DNA from: Bacteroidales bacterium
Lineage (GTDB): Bacteria; Bacteroidota; Bacteroidia; Bacteroidales; ML635J-15
Direction: 5' to 3'
DNA length: 53,656 nt
Assembly (NCBI GenBank): GCA_031284905.1
Contig: JAITXI010000030.1
Location: 1 to 53,656 of the forward strand
This document shows, in pieces, positions 43,683-51,355 of this stretch. Position 1 is the first letter of the stretch; the number at the start of each line of letters is the position of its first letter. The position numbers and the translations under genes were made by a program. The notes beneath the pieces were generated by a model, which saw nothing but the letters and a program-made list of their open reading frames with translations, was not told where the DNA came from and searched no databases.

Positions 43683-43823
43683 TGGCAGATTGAAACTGAA
43701 TTCAGGGCATTAAAATCCGGTGGTTTTAACATTGAAACCGCTTGTCTGACATATATTGAAGGTATTGAAAAATATTTTTCAAGGTTTGTTTCATATTTGT
43801 GTTTATTTGTCATATTTTCTTGA
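43683..43823 (+). pseudogene. IS4-family transposase, C-terminal relic
   Basis: The plus strand encodes WQIETEFRALKSGGFNIETA, then CLTYIEGIEKYFSRF, before a TGA at 43821. This matches the 'W-x-IE-x-xF-x-x-LKSxGF-x-x-E-x-T-x-L' block around the catalytic Glu of IS4-type DDE transposases. The Glu of IET and the GFN segment survive, but the upstream protein is gone. A few further in-frame bits (KITKNAKGAFYTKYF, about 43888-43938) could be its decayed tail. It lies upstream of, and in the same direction as, the Rnf operon. Confidence 0.7.
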
Positions 43824-44235
43824 TATTCAACGATTTGTTGGCGTATTGTGTTAAATTATTTACTATTACAATGTCATTCAAAAAACTACTAAAAATCACA
43901 AAAAACGCAAAAGGAGCATTTTATACAAAATATTTTTAGTTTTTTTGATATTGGTGATTTTACTCAATGTGAGTTAAAAGTTTTGAAAAGGCGAAATAAT
44001 ACCAATTACACATCTATTTCGATTAATAAAATTTATAAATCTTTCTATTGTAACAAAAATCAACTATTGTTAAAAAAATTAACAATTTGTATTTAAATAA
44101 TAATTTTTCACTAAAATAGATGAAACAATCTTTATGTATATCAATGGGTATTAGGATATTACTATTTTATTTACAGATTTAAGGAAATATATTAAATAAC
44201 ATGAAAATTCTTTATCATAAGTAAATAAAAAAAGT
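43824..44235. other. Gap of about 410 bp upstream of the Rnf operon
   Basis: AT-rich sequence following the IS4 relic. An all-AT-rich hairpin, ATTGTTAA-AAAAA-TTAACAAT (44066-44086), is present. No gene seen. The Rnf operon promoter probably lies at its right end. Confidence 0.4.
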
Positions 44236-44243
44236 TAATTTTG
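44236..44243 (+). promoter_or_regulatory. Putative -7 element of the rseC-rnf operon
   Basis: TAATTTTG fits TAnnTTTG and lies 22 bp before the rseC ATG. A good -33 TTTG is not visible at standard spacing. Confidence 0.45.
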
Positions 44244-44265
44244 CAAATTAGTTTTATAATTAGAA

Positions 44266-44670
44266 ATGCTTGAACATGTTGGAATAATTTCAAAGAAAGA
44301 AAACAATAAATTTACTGTGGAATTGGAAGTACAGTCGGCTTGTGCGTCTTGTCATGCAAAAGGAATGTGTACGTCGTTGGATAGTAAAACGAAAAAAGTA
44401 GAAACATTTTCGACAGATGATTCTTTTGAAATAGGAGAAAAAGTTTTAGTTAAAATGAAAGAAAGTCTGGGATTTAAAGCAATATTTTTTGGTTATATTC
44501 TTCCTTTTATAGTAATGTTTGCAACGATAATTATATTGTTGAATATTTTTCATTCAGAAGGAATAGCCGGATTATTTGGGATTTTAAGTTTACTGCCCTA
44601 TTATTTGAGTTTATACATGTTTAGGGAAAATTTAGATAAAAAATTTGTTTTTATAATAGAGAAAGTTTAA
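44266..44670 (+). CDS. rseC: RseC/MucC-family protein (SoxR-reducing system type)
   Basis: A 134 aa membrane protein. The N-terminal cytosolic part has a Cys cluster in VQSACASCHAKGMCTS, as in RseC proteins. Two transmembrane helices follow, IFFGYILPFIVMFATIIILLNIF and GIAGLFGILSLLPYYLSLYMF. RseC-type genes lead Rnf operons in Bacteroidota, where they may aid flavin or Fe-S maturation or redox signalling. It is the first gene of the operon, 3 bp before rnfB. Confidence 0.88.
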   Translation: MLEHVGIISKKENNKFTVELEVQSACASCHAKGMCTSLDSKTKKVETFSTDDSFEIGEKVLVKMKESLGFKAIFFGYILPFIVMFATIIILLNIFHSEGIAGLFGILSLLPYYLSLYMFRENLDKKFVFIIEKV

Positions 44671-44673
44671 GAT

Positions 44674-45522
44674 ATGATAATATTATATACTGTTATAATT
44701 TTAGGATTATTAGCCTTAGTGCTTGCTGTGATATTGTATGTTATTGCACAAAAATTCAAAGTTGAAGAAAATCCTTTGATAGATGAAGTTGTAGAATTGT
44801 TGCCGGGTGCAAATTGCGGCGGTTGTGGGTTTCCGGGTTGTGGTGGATTTGCTTCAATCTGTGTAACAAATAATTCTTTAGATGGAATGTTTTGTCCGGC
44901 CGGAGGAAATGAAACTATGAAAAAAATAGCTTCTTTATTAGGTTTAACTGTTGAAGAACAAGAACCTAAAGTAGCTGTAATTCGTTGTAACGGTTCAAAA
45001 GAGAAACGTCCGATAGTTAATAATTATGATGGAATTAAAACTTGTGCGATAGCGCATGCTACTTTTGGTGGAGAAACAGGTTGTATATATGGATGTTTAG
45101 GATTTGGTGATTGTGCAAATGCTTGTTCTGCAAATGGAATTACGATGGACGAAGAATCAGGACTTCCGATTTTTGACGAAAAATCTTGTACTTCTTGTGG
45201 CGGTTGTGTAAAAACATGTCCACGAGGATTAATAGAATTACGAAATCAAGGGAAAAACAATAGAAGAGTTTATGTGGCTTGTCGAAATTCAGACAAGGGA
45301 GCAGATGCAAAAAAAGCATGCGGAGCTGCTTGTATTGGTTGTGGAATTTGTATGAAAAATTGTCCGTTTGAAGCAATTTCGTTAAATAATAATTTAGCTT
45401 ACATTGATTTTACAAAATGTAAACTTTGCAGAAAATGTACTACCGGTTGTCCGACGGGAGCAATTTTGGAAGTAAATTTTCCGCCAAGGAAATCAGAAAT
45501 AATAAATGAAAATATTAATTAA
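44674..45522 (+). CDS. rnfB: Rnf complex subunit RnfB
   Basis: RnfB is the membrane-anchored Fe-S subunit that takes electrons from ferredoxin. The 282 aa protein has an N-terminal helix (IILYTVIILGLLALVLAVILYVIAQ), then the four-Cys Fe-S domain LLPGANCGGCGFPGCGGFA. C-terminal ferredoxin-type clusters are at CTSCGGCVKTCPRGLI, CIGCGICMKNCPFEAI and CKLCRKCTTGCPTGAI. All cysteine sets look complete. It couples ferredoxin oxidation to ion pumping together with RnfCDGEA downstream. Confidence 0.95.
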   Translation: MIILYTVIILGLLALVLAVILYVIAQKFKVEENPLIDEVVELLPGANCGGCGFPGCGGFASICVTNNSLDGMFCPAGGNETMKKIASLLGLTVEEQEPKVAVIRCNGSKEKRPIVNNYDGIKTCAIAHATFGGETGCIYGCLGFGDCANACSANGITMDEESGLPIFDEKSCTSCGGCVKTCPRGLIELRNQGKNNRRVYVACRNSDKGADAKKACGAACIGCGICMKNCPFEAISLNNNLAYIDFTKCKLCRKCTTGCPTGAILEVNFPPRKSEIINENIN

Positions 45523-45529
45523 ATAATAA

Positions 45530-45544
45530 GGAGGAATCAACGTG
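45530..45544 (+). promoter_or_regulatory. Canonical Shine-Dalgarno sequence before the GTG start of rnfC
   Basis: AAGGAGGAA followed by a 7 nt gap to GTG. Perfect SD sequences are unusual in Bacteroidota, and this one accompanies a weak GTG start. Confidence 0.75.
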
Positions 45545-46873
45545 TTAAAAACATTCTCAAAAGGAGGAGTTCATCCAAAAGAAAATAAAATTTCGACCGG
45601 TTGTAAAATAACTCAAATAGAAGTACCTAAACAAGCCTGTATTTTTGTCTCTCAACATATAGGAGCACCTGCTGAACCGATTGTTACAAAAGGAGATTTC
45701 GTAAAAGTCGGACAAATTATTGCAAAAGCAAAAGGTTTTGTTTCTGCAAATATTCATTCTTCTGTTTCGGGTACGGTTGTAAAAATTGATAAAGCGATTG
45801 ATGTAAACGGATATAAACAAACTGCAATATTTATTGATACAGACGGCGATCAATGGCTTGATACAATTGATAAATCAGATGAAATTAAATTTGATTTTCA
45901 GAATAAAGAAATAGAAGAAATCAAAGCAAAAATTACGGAAAGTGGTTTAGTTGGTTCCGGTGGGGCAACATTTCCAACTCATGTAAAAATTTCTATTCCG
46001 GAAGGAAAAGTTTGCGAGCATTTGATAATCAACGCAGTGGAATGCGAGCCATATCTTACTGCCGACCATCAATTAATGTTGGAACATCCTGAAGAAATTA
46101 TGATAGGATGCAAACTTGTGCAAAAAATAACAAGAGCAAAAAAAGTATTAATTGGAATCGAGAACAACAAACAAGACGCTGTAAAACTTCTTAGCGAAGT
46201 TGCAAAAAAATATCCTGATATTGAAGTTTTTGCATTAAAAGTAAAATATCCGCAGGGTGCTGAAAAACAATTGATTAAATCCTTAGTAAATAGGGAAGTT
46301 CCTTCGGGTAAATTGCCGATTGAAGTAGGTTGTGTAGTTCAAAATGTAGGAACTATTTTTTCAATTTATGAAGCAGTGATGAAAAACAAGCCTTTCTTTG
46401 AAAGAGTTGTTACCGTTACAGGGAAATCGTTAACAAAACAATCGAATATTTTGGCAAGAATCGGAACTCCGATAAATTTATTGATTGAAGCAGCCGGAGG
46501 CATTCCGGAAAATACTGGAAAAATCATTGGTGGTGGTCCTATGATGGGAAAAGCTCTTGTAAATGAATTTGTACCGGTTACAAAAGGAACTTCCGGTATT
46601 TTATTAATGCCTAAAAATCAAAGTACTCGACCTCAAAGTTGTAATTGTATTAGATGTGGAAAATGTATGCAAGCATGTCCAATGGGCTTAGAACCATATT
46701 TGTTGAAAAATTTATCAGTTTTAGGAATGTTTGAAGAAATGCAAACCGAGCATGTATTGGATTGTGTTGAATGTGGTTGTTGCAGTTTTACTTGTCCGGC
46801 AGGAATACCTTTATTAGATCATATTCGACTTGGAAAAGCAACCGTAAATAAAATGTTAAGAGATAAAAAATAA
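45542..46873 (+). CDS. rnfC: Rnf complex subunit RnfC
   Basis: RnfC is the peripheral subunit that binds NAD(H) and FMN. The 443 aa protein starts at GTG (LKTFSKGGVHPKENKIS). It has a biotinyl-like fold with GAPAEPIVTKGDFVKVGQ, then the NADH/FMN region (GLVGSGGATFPTHVKI, INAVECEPYLTADHQLML) and two 4Fe-4S clusters, CIRCGKCMQACPMGLEPY and CVECGCCSFTCPAGIPLL. It ends about 25 residues after the second cluster, lacking the long Ala/Lys tail of enterobacterial RnfC, as usual for Bacteroidota. A perfect SD precedes it. It sits between rnfB and rnfD. Confidence 0.95.
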   Translation: MLKTFSKGGVHPKENKISTGCKITQIEVPKQACIFVSQHIGAPAEPIVTKGDFVKVGQIIAKAKGFVSANIHSSVSGTVVKIDKAIDVNGYKQTAIFIDTDGDQWLDTIDKSDEIKFDFQNKEIEEIKAKITESGLVGSGGATFPTHVKISIPEGKVCEHLIINAVECEPYLTADHQLMLEHPEEIMIGCKLVQKITRAKKVLIGIENNKQDAVKLLSEVAKKYPDIEVFALKVKYPQGAEKQLIKSLVNREVPSGKLPIEVGCVVQNVGTIFSIYEAVMKNKPFFERVVTVTGKSLTKQSNILARIGTPINLLIEAAGGIPENTGKIIGGGPMMGKALVNEFVPVTKGTSGILLMPKNQSTRPQSCNCIRCGKCMQACPMGLEPYLLKNLSVLGMFEEMQTEHVLDCVECGCCSFTCPAGIPLLDHIRLGKATVNKMLRDKK

Positions 46874-46879
46874 TATAAA

Positions 46880-47881
46880 ATGAGAATAAATAAATTAACA
46901 ATTTCAATGTCTCCACATAATCACGGCAATCAGTCGGTGAAAAAGATTATGTATGGAGTAATTATTGCAATGCTACCTGCATTAGCGGTTTCAATATATT
47001 ATTTCGGTTTAGATGTTATAAAAATAAATCTTATAGCAATAGCTTCTTGTATATGTATAGAATGGTTAGTGCAAAAGTTTTTATTAAAAGGAAAAACTAC
47101 CATTACCGATGGTTCGGCTGTAATTACGGGGATGTTACTTGCCTTTAATTTGCCCTCAAATTTACCTTGGTGGATAATAGTAATTGGAGCAGTTGTTGCT
47201 ATCGGAATTGGGAAAATGACTTTTGGCGGTCTGGGAAATAATCCTTTCAATCCGGCATTAGTTGGTCGAGTTTTCTTGCTGATTTCTTTTCCTGTTCAAA
47301 TGACTTCATGGCCTGTGGCAAAAGTTATTGATTTCACATTTACTGATGCAACAACAGGAGCTACTCCATTGGCAATCATCAAAGAAGGTTTGAAAAACGG
47401 AAAAGGAATTTCAGAATTAATGGAAGGACTTCCAGAATATACCGATATGTTTATGGGACACATGGGCGGTTCGTTAGGAGAAATTTCTGCAATAGCTCTA
47501 ATAATCGGTGGAATTTTTATGCTATTTAGAAAAATTATTTCTTGGCATATTCCTGTTGCAATTCTATGTTCTGTAGCAATCTTTACGGGAATTTTACACG
47601 GGATTAATCCCGAACAATATGCAAGTCCTGTTTTTCATTTATTGTCAGGAGGTTTAATATTAGGAGCAATTTTTATGGCAACAGATATGGTAACTTCACC
47701 AATGACAGGAAAAGGAATGCTAATTTATGGTGTCGGAATTGGAGTTATAACAGTTTTAATCAGAACTTACGGCTCTTATCCCGAAGGAGTTTCTTTTGCA
47801 ATATTAATGATGAATGCCGTTGTTCCACTTATTAATAATTGGACTAAACCGAAACGTTTTGGTGAAATAATTAAAAATTAA
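46880..47881 (+). CDS. rnfD: Rnf complex subunit RnfD
   Basis: RnfD is an integral subunit with covalent FMN that forms part of the ion channel. The 333 aa protein has about nine to ten transmembrane helices, opening MSPHNHGNQSVKKIMYGVII. The flavinylation loop is TDATTGATPLAIIK (about 154-167), where the Thr in TGAT is the expected FMN attachment site. FGGLGNNPFNPALVGRVFLL and FMATDMVTSPMTGKG are further family blocks. It starts six bases after rnfC and precedes rnfG by four. Confidence 0.95.
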   Translation: MRINKLTISMSPHNHGNQSVKKIMYGVIIAMLPALAVSIYYFGLDVIKINLIAIASCICIEWLVQKFLLKGKTTITDGSAVITGMLLAFNLPSNLPWWIIVIGAVVAIGIGKMTFGGLGNNPFNPALVGRVFLLISFPVQMTSWPVAKVIDFTFTDATTGATPLAIIKEGLKNGKGISELMEGLPEYTDMFMGHMGGSLGEISAIALIIGGIFMLFRKIISWHIPVAILCSVAIFTGILHGINPEQYASPVFHLLSGGLILGAIFMATDMVTSPMTGKGMLIYGVGIGVITVLIRTYGSYPEGVSFAILMMNAVVPLINNWTKPKRFGEIIKN

Positions 47882-47885
47882 AATC

Positions 47886-48509
47886 ATGGCAAAAAAAGAA
47901 AGTACACTTAAAAGTATGACACTCGTGCTGTTTCTAATTACAGCAATTTCCGCCGCAGCTTTAGCAGGAGTTTATATGTTAACAAAAGAGCCTATACAAG
48001 CCTCAAAAGATAATAAATTAAAAGAGACTGTAAATGTGGTAGTTCCGGGTGCCGATAATGCAGAAATAGAAACTAAAATAATTCCTGCTATTGATGGAAC
48101 AGGAGATTTGTCTTTTTATTTTGTAAAAAAAGATGGAAAAACAATTGGTACTGCTGTCCAAACTTTTTCAAATAATGGTTTTGGCGGCACAATTCTAATA
48201 ATGGTAGGTTTTGACGAAAATGGGAATATTATTGATTCAGATGTCGTAGAACACCATGAAACTCCGGGCTTGGGAAATAAATCTGCAAAGTCTGTCAGTA
48301 ATTGGAACGAACAATTCAAAGGGAAAAATCCACAAAACGATAATTTTAAAGTCAACAAAGATGGTGGAGAAATAGATGCAATTACAGCAGCAACAATTTC
48401 GTCAAGAGCTTATATTGATGCTATCAAAAGAGCTTCCGACACTTTTAAAAATTATCAAAATTCTCTTGTAAATAATAACGAAATAAAGGAGGAACAAAAC
48501 AATGAATAA
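47886..48509 (+). CDS. rnfG: Rnf complex subunit RnfG
   Basis: RnfG carries a covalent FMN on the outer side of the membrane. The 207 aa protein has one N-terminal helix (LKSMTLVLFLITAISAAALAGVYML) and an FMN-binding domain: FGGTILIMVGFDENGNI, VEHHETPGLGNK and IDAITAATISSRAYIDAI. The last block is the flavinylation site; the usual consensus is (S/T)GAT(T/S), whereas Ala replaces Gly here (TAATIS). The acceptor Thr is preserved, so I expect modification by an ApbE elsewhere. Its 3' end (AAGGAGGAACAAAACAATGAA) doubles as the SD and start of rnfE. Confidence 0.93.
   Translation: MAKKESTLKSMTLVLFLITAISAAALAGVYMLTKEPIQASKDNKLKETVNVVVPGADNAEIETKIIPAIDGTGDLSFYFVKKDGKTIGTAVQTFSNNGFGGTILIMVGFDENGNIIDSDVVEHHETPGLGNKSAKSVSNWNEQFKGKNPQNDNFKVNKDGGEIDAITAATISSRAYIDAIKRASDTFKNYQNSLVNNNEIKEEQNNE
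48486..48504 (+). promoter_or_regulatory. Canonical Shine-Dalgarno sequence before rnfE, inside the rnfG coding end
   Basis: AAGGAGGAACAAAACAATG: a perfect AAGGAGG, nine bases from the rnfE ATG, embedded in codons for Lys-Glu-Glu at the C-terminus of RnfG. The start overlaps the rnfG stop by 8 bp. Confidence 0.75.
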
Positions 48510-49080
48510 TTGGCAAAATTTTACAAAAGGAATTTTAAAAGAAAATCCTATTTTAGTATTAGTATTAGGAACTTGTCCAACGTTGGCAACAACATCTTCG
48601 GCAATAAACGGAATGTCGATGGGATTAGCAACCATGTTTGTGCTAGTTCTTTCAAATATTGCAATTTCTCTCGTAGCAAAAATAATTCCAGATAAAGTTC
48701 GTATTCCCTGTTATATTGTTGTAATTGCAGCATTTGTTACAATTGTCGATTTACTTATGCAGGCTTATGTTCCGGCTATTTATGCAACTTTAGGCATATT
48801 TATTCCTTTAATTGTTGTAAATTGTATTCTTTTGGGAAGAGCAGAGTCTTTTGCTTCAAAAAACGGAGCTTTAGCTTCTGCTATTGACGGATTAGGAATG
48901 GGAGTTGGTTACACATTGGCACTTACAGTTTTGGGTGCAATTAGAGAAATTCTTGGAAGTCTTTCCGTATTTGGTTGGAAATTTGCTCAAGGAGACGGAA
49001 TTTTACTTTTTGTATTAGCTCCCGGAGCTTTCTTCGGATTAGCTTTTCTGATAGCGTTAGTGAAAAAAATTAATAAATAA
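48502..49080 (+). CDS. rnfE: Rnf complex subunit RnfE
   Basis: One of two paralogous six-helix subunits (RnfA and RnfE) that hold a shared Fe-S cluster in the membrane. The 192 aa protein has KENPILVLVLGTCPTLATTSSAING with the cluster-ligand Cys in GTCPTLA, and IPLIVVNCILLGRAESFASKNG with the second Cys. Later helices contain GMGVGYTLALTVLGAIREILGSLSVFG. It begins with an 8 bp overlap into rnfG and precedes rnfA by 21 bp. Confidence 0.95.
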   Translation: MNNWQNFTKGILKENPILVLVLGTCPTLATTSSAINGMSMGLATMFVLVLSNIAISLVAKIIPDKVRIPCYIVVIAAFVTIVDLLMQAYVPAIYATLGIFIPLIVVNCILLGRAESFASKNGALASAIDGLGMGVGYTLALTVLGAIREILGSLSVFGWKFAQGDGILLFVLAPGAFFGLAFLIALVKKINK

Positions 49081-49101
49081 TATTTTATAAAAAATTAGAT
49101 T

Positions 49102-49677
49102 ATGCAATACATTTTAATAATAATAGCCGCAATTTTTGTAAATAATATTGTTTTAACACAATTTCTTGGAATTTGTCCGTTTTTGGGAGTTTCAAATAAA
49201 GTTAAAACTTCAATGGGAATGGGTGCTGCAGTAGTTTTCGTAATGGTTCTTTCTACTACTGTAACATGGTTGATTTACACCTATATTTTAGCAAAGTTCA
49301 ATATTGAATTTATGCAAACTGTAACCTACATTCTTGTTATTGCCGGTTTGGTACAAATGATAGAGTTGATTTTGAAAAAAATCAGTCCTTCTTTATATCA
49401 GGCATTAGGGGTATTTTTACCTTTAATAACAACAAATTGTACAATTTTAGGGGTTGCACTTTTAGTAATACAAAAAAATTACAATTTAATTACAAGTGTT
49501 TTATTTGCGATAGGAATGTCTGTTGGATTTACATTGGCATTAGTAATTCTAGCAGGTATCCGTGAACATATCGACAAACTTTCTATTCCTAAAGGTATGA
49601 AAGGAATTCCGATTGTTTTAATAATTGCAGGAATTTTGGCTATGGCTTTTATGGGATTCTCAGGAATGATTAAGTAA
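49102..49677 (+). CDS. rnfA: Rnf complex subunit RnfA
   Basis: The partner of RnfE. The 191 aa, six-helix protein has NNIVLTQFLGICPFLGVSNK with the cluster Cys in GICPFLG and ITTNCTILGVALLVIQK with the second. SVGFTLALVILAGIREHID is shared with RnfE. It is the last membrane subunit of the operon. The order rseC-B-C-D-G-E-A is the Bacteroidota order and complete, so the window encodes a full ferredoxin:NAD+ ion-translocating oxidoreductase. Confidence 0.95.
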   Translation: MQYILIIIAAIFVNNIVLTQFLGICPFLGVSNKVKTSMGMGAAVVFVMVLSTTVTWLIYTYILAKFNIEFMQTVTYILVIAGLVQMIELILKKISPSLYQALGVFLPLITTNCTILGVALLVIQKNYNLITSVLFAIGMSVGFTLALVILAGIREHIDKLSIPKGMKGIPIVLIIAGILAMAFMGFSGMIK

Positions 49678-49778
49678 TAATATATCTTTTTTAATCGTAT
49701 TTTTTCGTTTATTGGGCTATTTTATTTTTTATTATTGAAAAGAATATCTTAAATTTGAATAATATTTAAAAAAACAAA

Positions 49779-50072
49779 ATGAAAGCAATTTTTATATCAT
49801 ATAACCAAGCAGTAATTGAGAAAGTTGAATATATGCTTGATAAGTTAGAAATAAGAGGATTTACTCAATGGGAAGGTATTCAAGGAAGAGGAAGCAAAAC
49901 AGGCGATCCGCATTATGGAAATCATACATGGCCCGAAATTAATTGTGCGACTTTGATAATTGTAGAAGATGAAAAAGTTGATATTATTTTGGAAAAAGTA
50001 AAAGCTATTGATGAAATAAATTTAGAAGTTGGAATAAGAGCTTTTGTTTGGAATATAGAACGAACAGTTTAA
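49779..50072 (+). CDS. PG0541-type small PII-like, transporter-associated protein
   Basis: A 97 aa ferredoxin-fold protein: MKAIFISYNQAVIEKVEYML (beta-alpha), then GFTQWEGIQGRGSKTGDPHYGNHTWPEIN (a long T-loop-like segment) and LIIVEDEKVDIILEKVKAID. This matches the small 'PG0541 family transporter-associated' proteins of Bacteroidota, related to PII-like regulators, normally near efflux or transport genes. Here it follows rnfA after about 100 bp on the same strand and may be read from the Rnf transcript or from its own -7-like box TAAATTTG (49750-49757). What it senses or regulates is unknown; the Rnf complex is one inferred candidate. Confidence 0.7.
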   Translation: MKAIFISYNQAVIEKVEYMLDKLEIRGFTQWEGIQGRGSKTGDPHYGNHTWPEINCATLIIVEDEKVDIILEKVKAIDEINLEVGIRAFVWNIERTV

Positions 50073-50361
50073 ATTATAAATCTCATAATTTTATAAGACA
50101 GACAAATTTTATTGGAAGCTAAATAAAAATCTTTTGAAGTCTAAATAGAAAAAACGTTATCGGTAACCTCTATTACCCCAACTTGAACAAAATTCACCAA
50201 AAAATCAAAATACCAAATTTGTTTTGATTTTTCAACAGTTTCTTTTAGTAGTGTAATTTATATAGGAGAAAGTTCGGTATATACGATATTTATTTATTTT
50301 TATTATTTTTAGAATATTTTTGCATTACTTCATAAAGGCATTATTGTTATTATATAACTTT
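50073..50361. other. Intergenic gap, no gene seen
   Basis: About 290 bp between the PII-like gene and the trpS stop, AT-rich, without a clear terminator. It contains a copy of an 18 bp word (CCCAACTTGAACAAAATT, 50177-50194) that also occurs inverted near 29478. Confidence 0.4.
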
Positions 50362-51354
50362 TTACCAAAATTTCCTAATTCCTATAATTTCCCGTATTTC
50401 TCGAATCGTTTTATCTGCCGTTTCAGCAGCTTTCTCAGCTCCGTTCTTTACAATTTTGCCTAAATATTCGTCATCTTTTTCCAATTCTACAATTCGTTGA
50501 TTTATAGGACTAATCACTTTTATAACATCTTCGGCTAATTGCTTTTTTAAGTCGCCGTAACGAATCTCGCAGCTATTATATTTTTCTCTAAAAAAACTAA
50601 CTGTATCCTGAGTTGAAACTATATCCAAAATTGTAAAAATATTTTTTATCGGTTCAGGCATTTCAGAATTCGGAACAACCGGACCAGAATCTGTAACAGC
50701 TTTCATAACTTTACTATGAATTGTTTTTTCGTTGTCAATTAAGTAGATACAATTTCCTTCAGATTTTCCCATTTTCCCGCTTCCATCTAAACCCGGAATT
50801 TTTATAAGTTCTTTCCCAAAATTATATGCAACCGGTTCCGTAAAATATTCAACGCCATATTGATTATTAAATCTACGAGCAAATTTTCGTGTCATTTCCA
50901 AATGTTGCTCTTGGTCTTTTCCTACCGGAACTTTATCTGCTTTATGTATTAAAATATCTGCAGCCATTAAAACCGGATATGTTAATAAACCGGCATTTAC
51001 GTTTTCTGAATGTTTTCGGGCTTTATCTTTAAAAGAAGCTGTTCTTTCCAATTCTCCAAGATAAGCAATCATATTAAATAACAAATAAAATTCACAAAGT
51101 TGAGGCAAATCACTCTGTATGTAAATTATTGATTTTTCAGGGTCTAACCCACAAGCCAAATATTCAACCAAAATATTTTTTACATTTTTCTTTAATTCTT
51201 CGGGATGTTGATGTGTTGTAAGAGAATGATAATCAGCAATAAAAAACAAACAATCATCAGTATTTTGCATTTCTACAAAATTTTTCACTGCTCCCAAATA
51301 ATTTCCCAAATGTAAATTTCCTGTTGGGCGTATCCCGCTTAATACTTTTGCCAT
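50362..51354 (-). CDS. trpS: Tryptophanyl-tRNA synthetase
   Basis: TrpRS charges tRNA-Trp. The 330 aa class I synthetase has the HIGH-like GNLHLGNYLG (about 12-21) after SGIRPTG, and KMSKS as GSGKMGKSEGN (about 195-205). LGELERTASFKDKA and VPVGKDQEQHLEMTR match the tryptophan-binding core. Length is standard. The ATG is a single base after the S41 protease stop, so it ends a rnpA-protease-trpS transcript on the minus strand. Confidence 0.96.
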   Translation of the reverse strand: MAKVLSGIRPTGNLHLGNYLGAVKNFVEMQNTDDCLFFIADYHSLTTHQHPEELKKNVKNILVEYLACGLDPEKSIIYIQSDLPQLCEFYLLFNMIAYLGELERTASFKDKARKHSENVNAGLLTYPVLMAADILIHKADKVPVGKDQEQHLEMTRKFARRFNNQYGVEYFTEPVAYNFGKELIKIPGLDGSGKMGKSEGNCIYLIDNEKTIHSKVMKAVTDSGPVVPNSEMPEPIKNIFTILDIVSTQDTVSFFREKYNSCEIRYGDLKKQLAEDVIKVISPINQRIVELEKDDEYLGKIVKNGAEKAAETADKTIREIREIIGIRKFW

Positions 51355-51355
51355 G

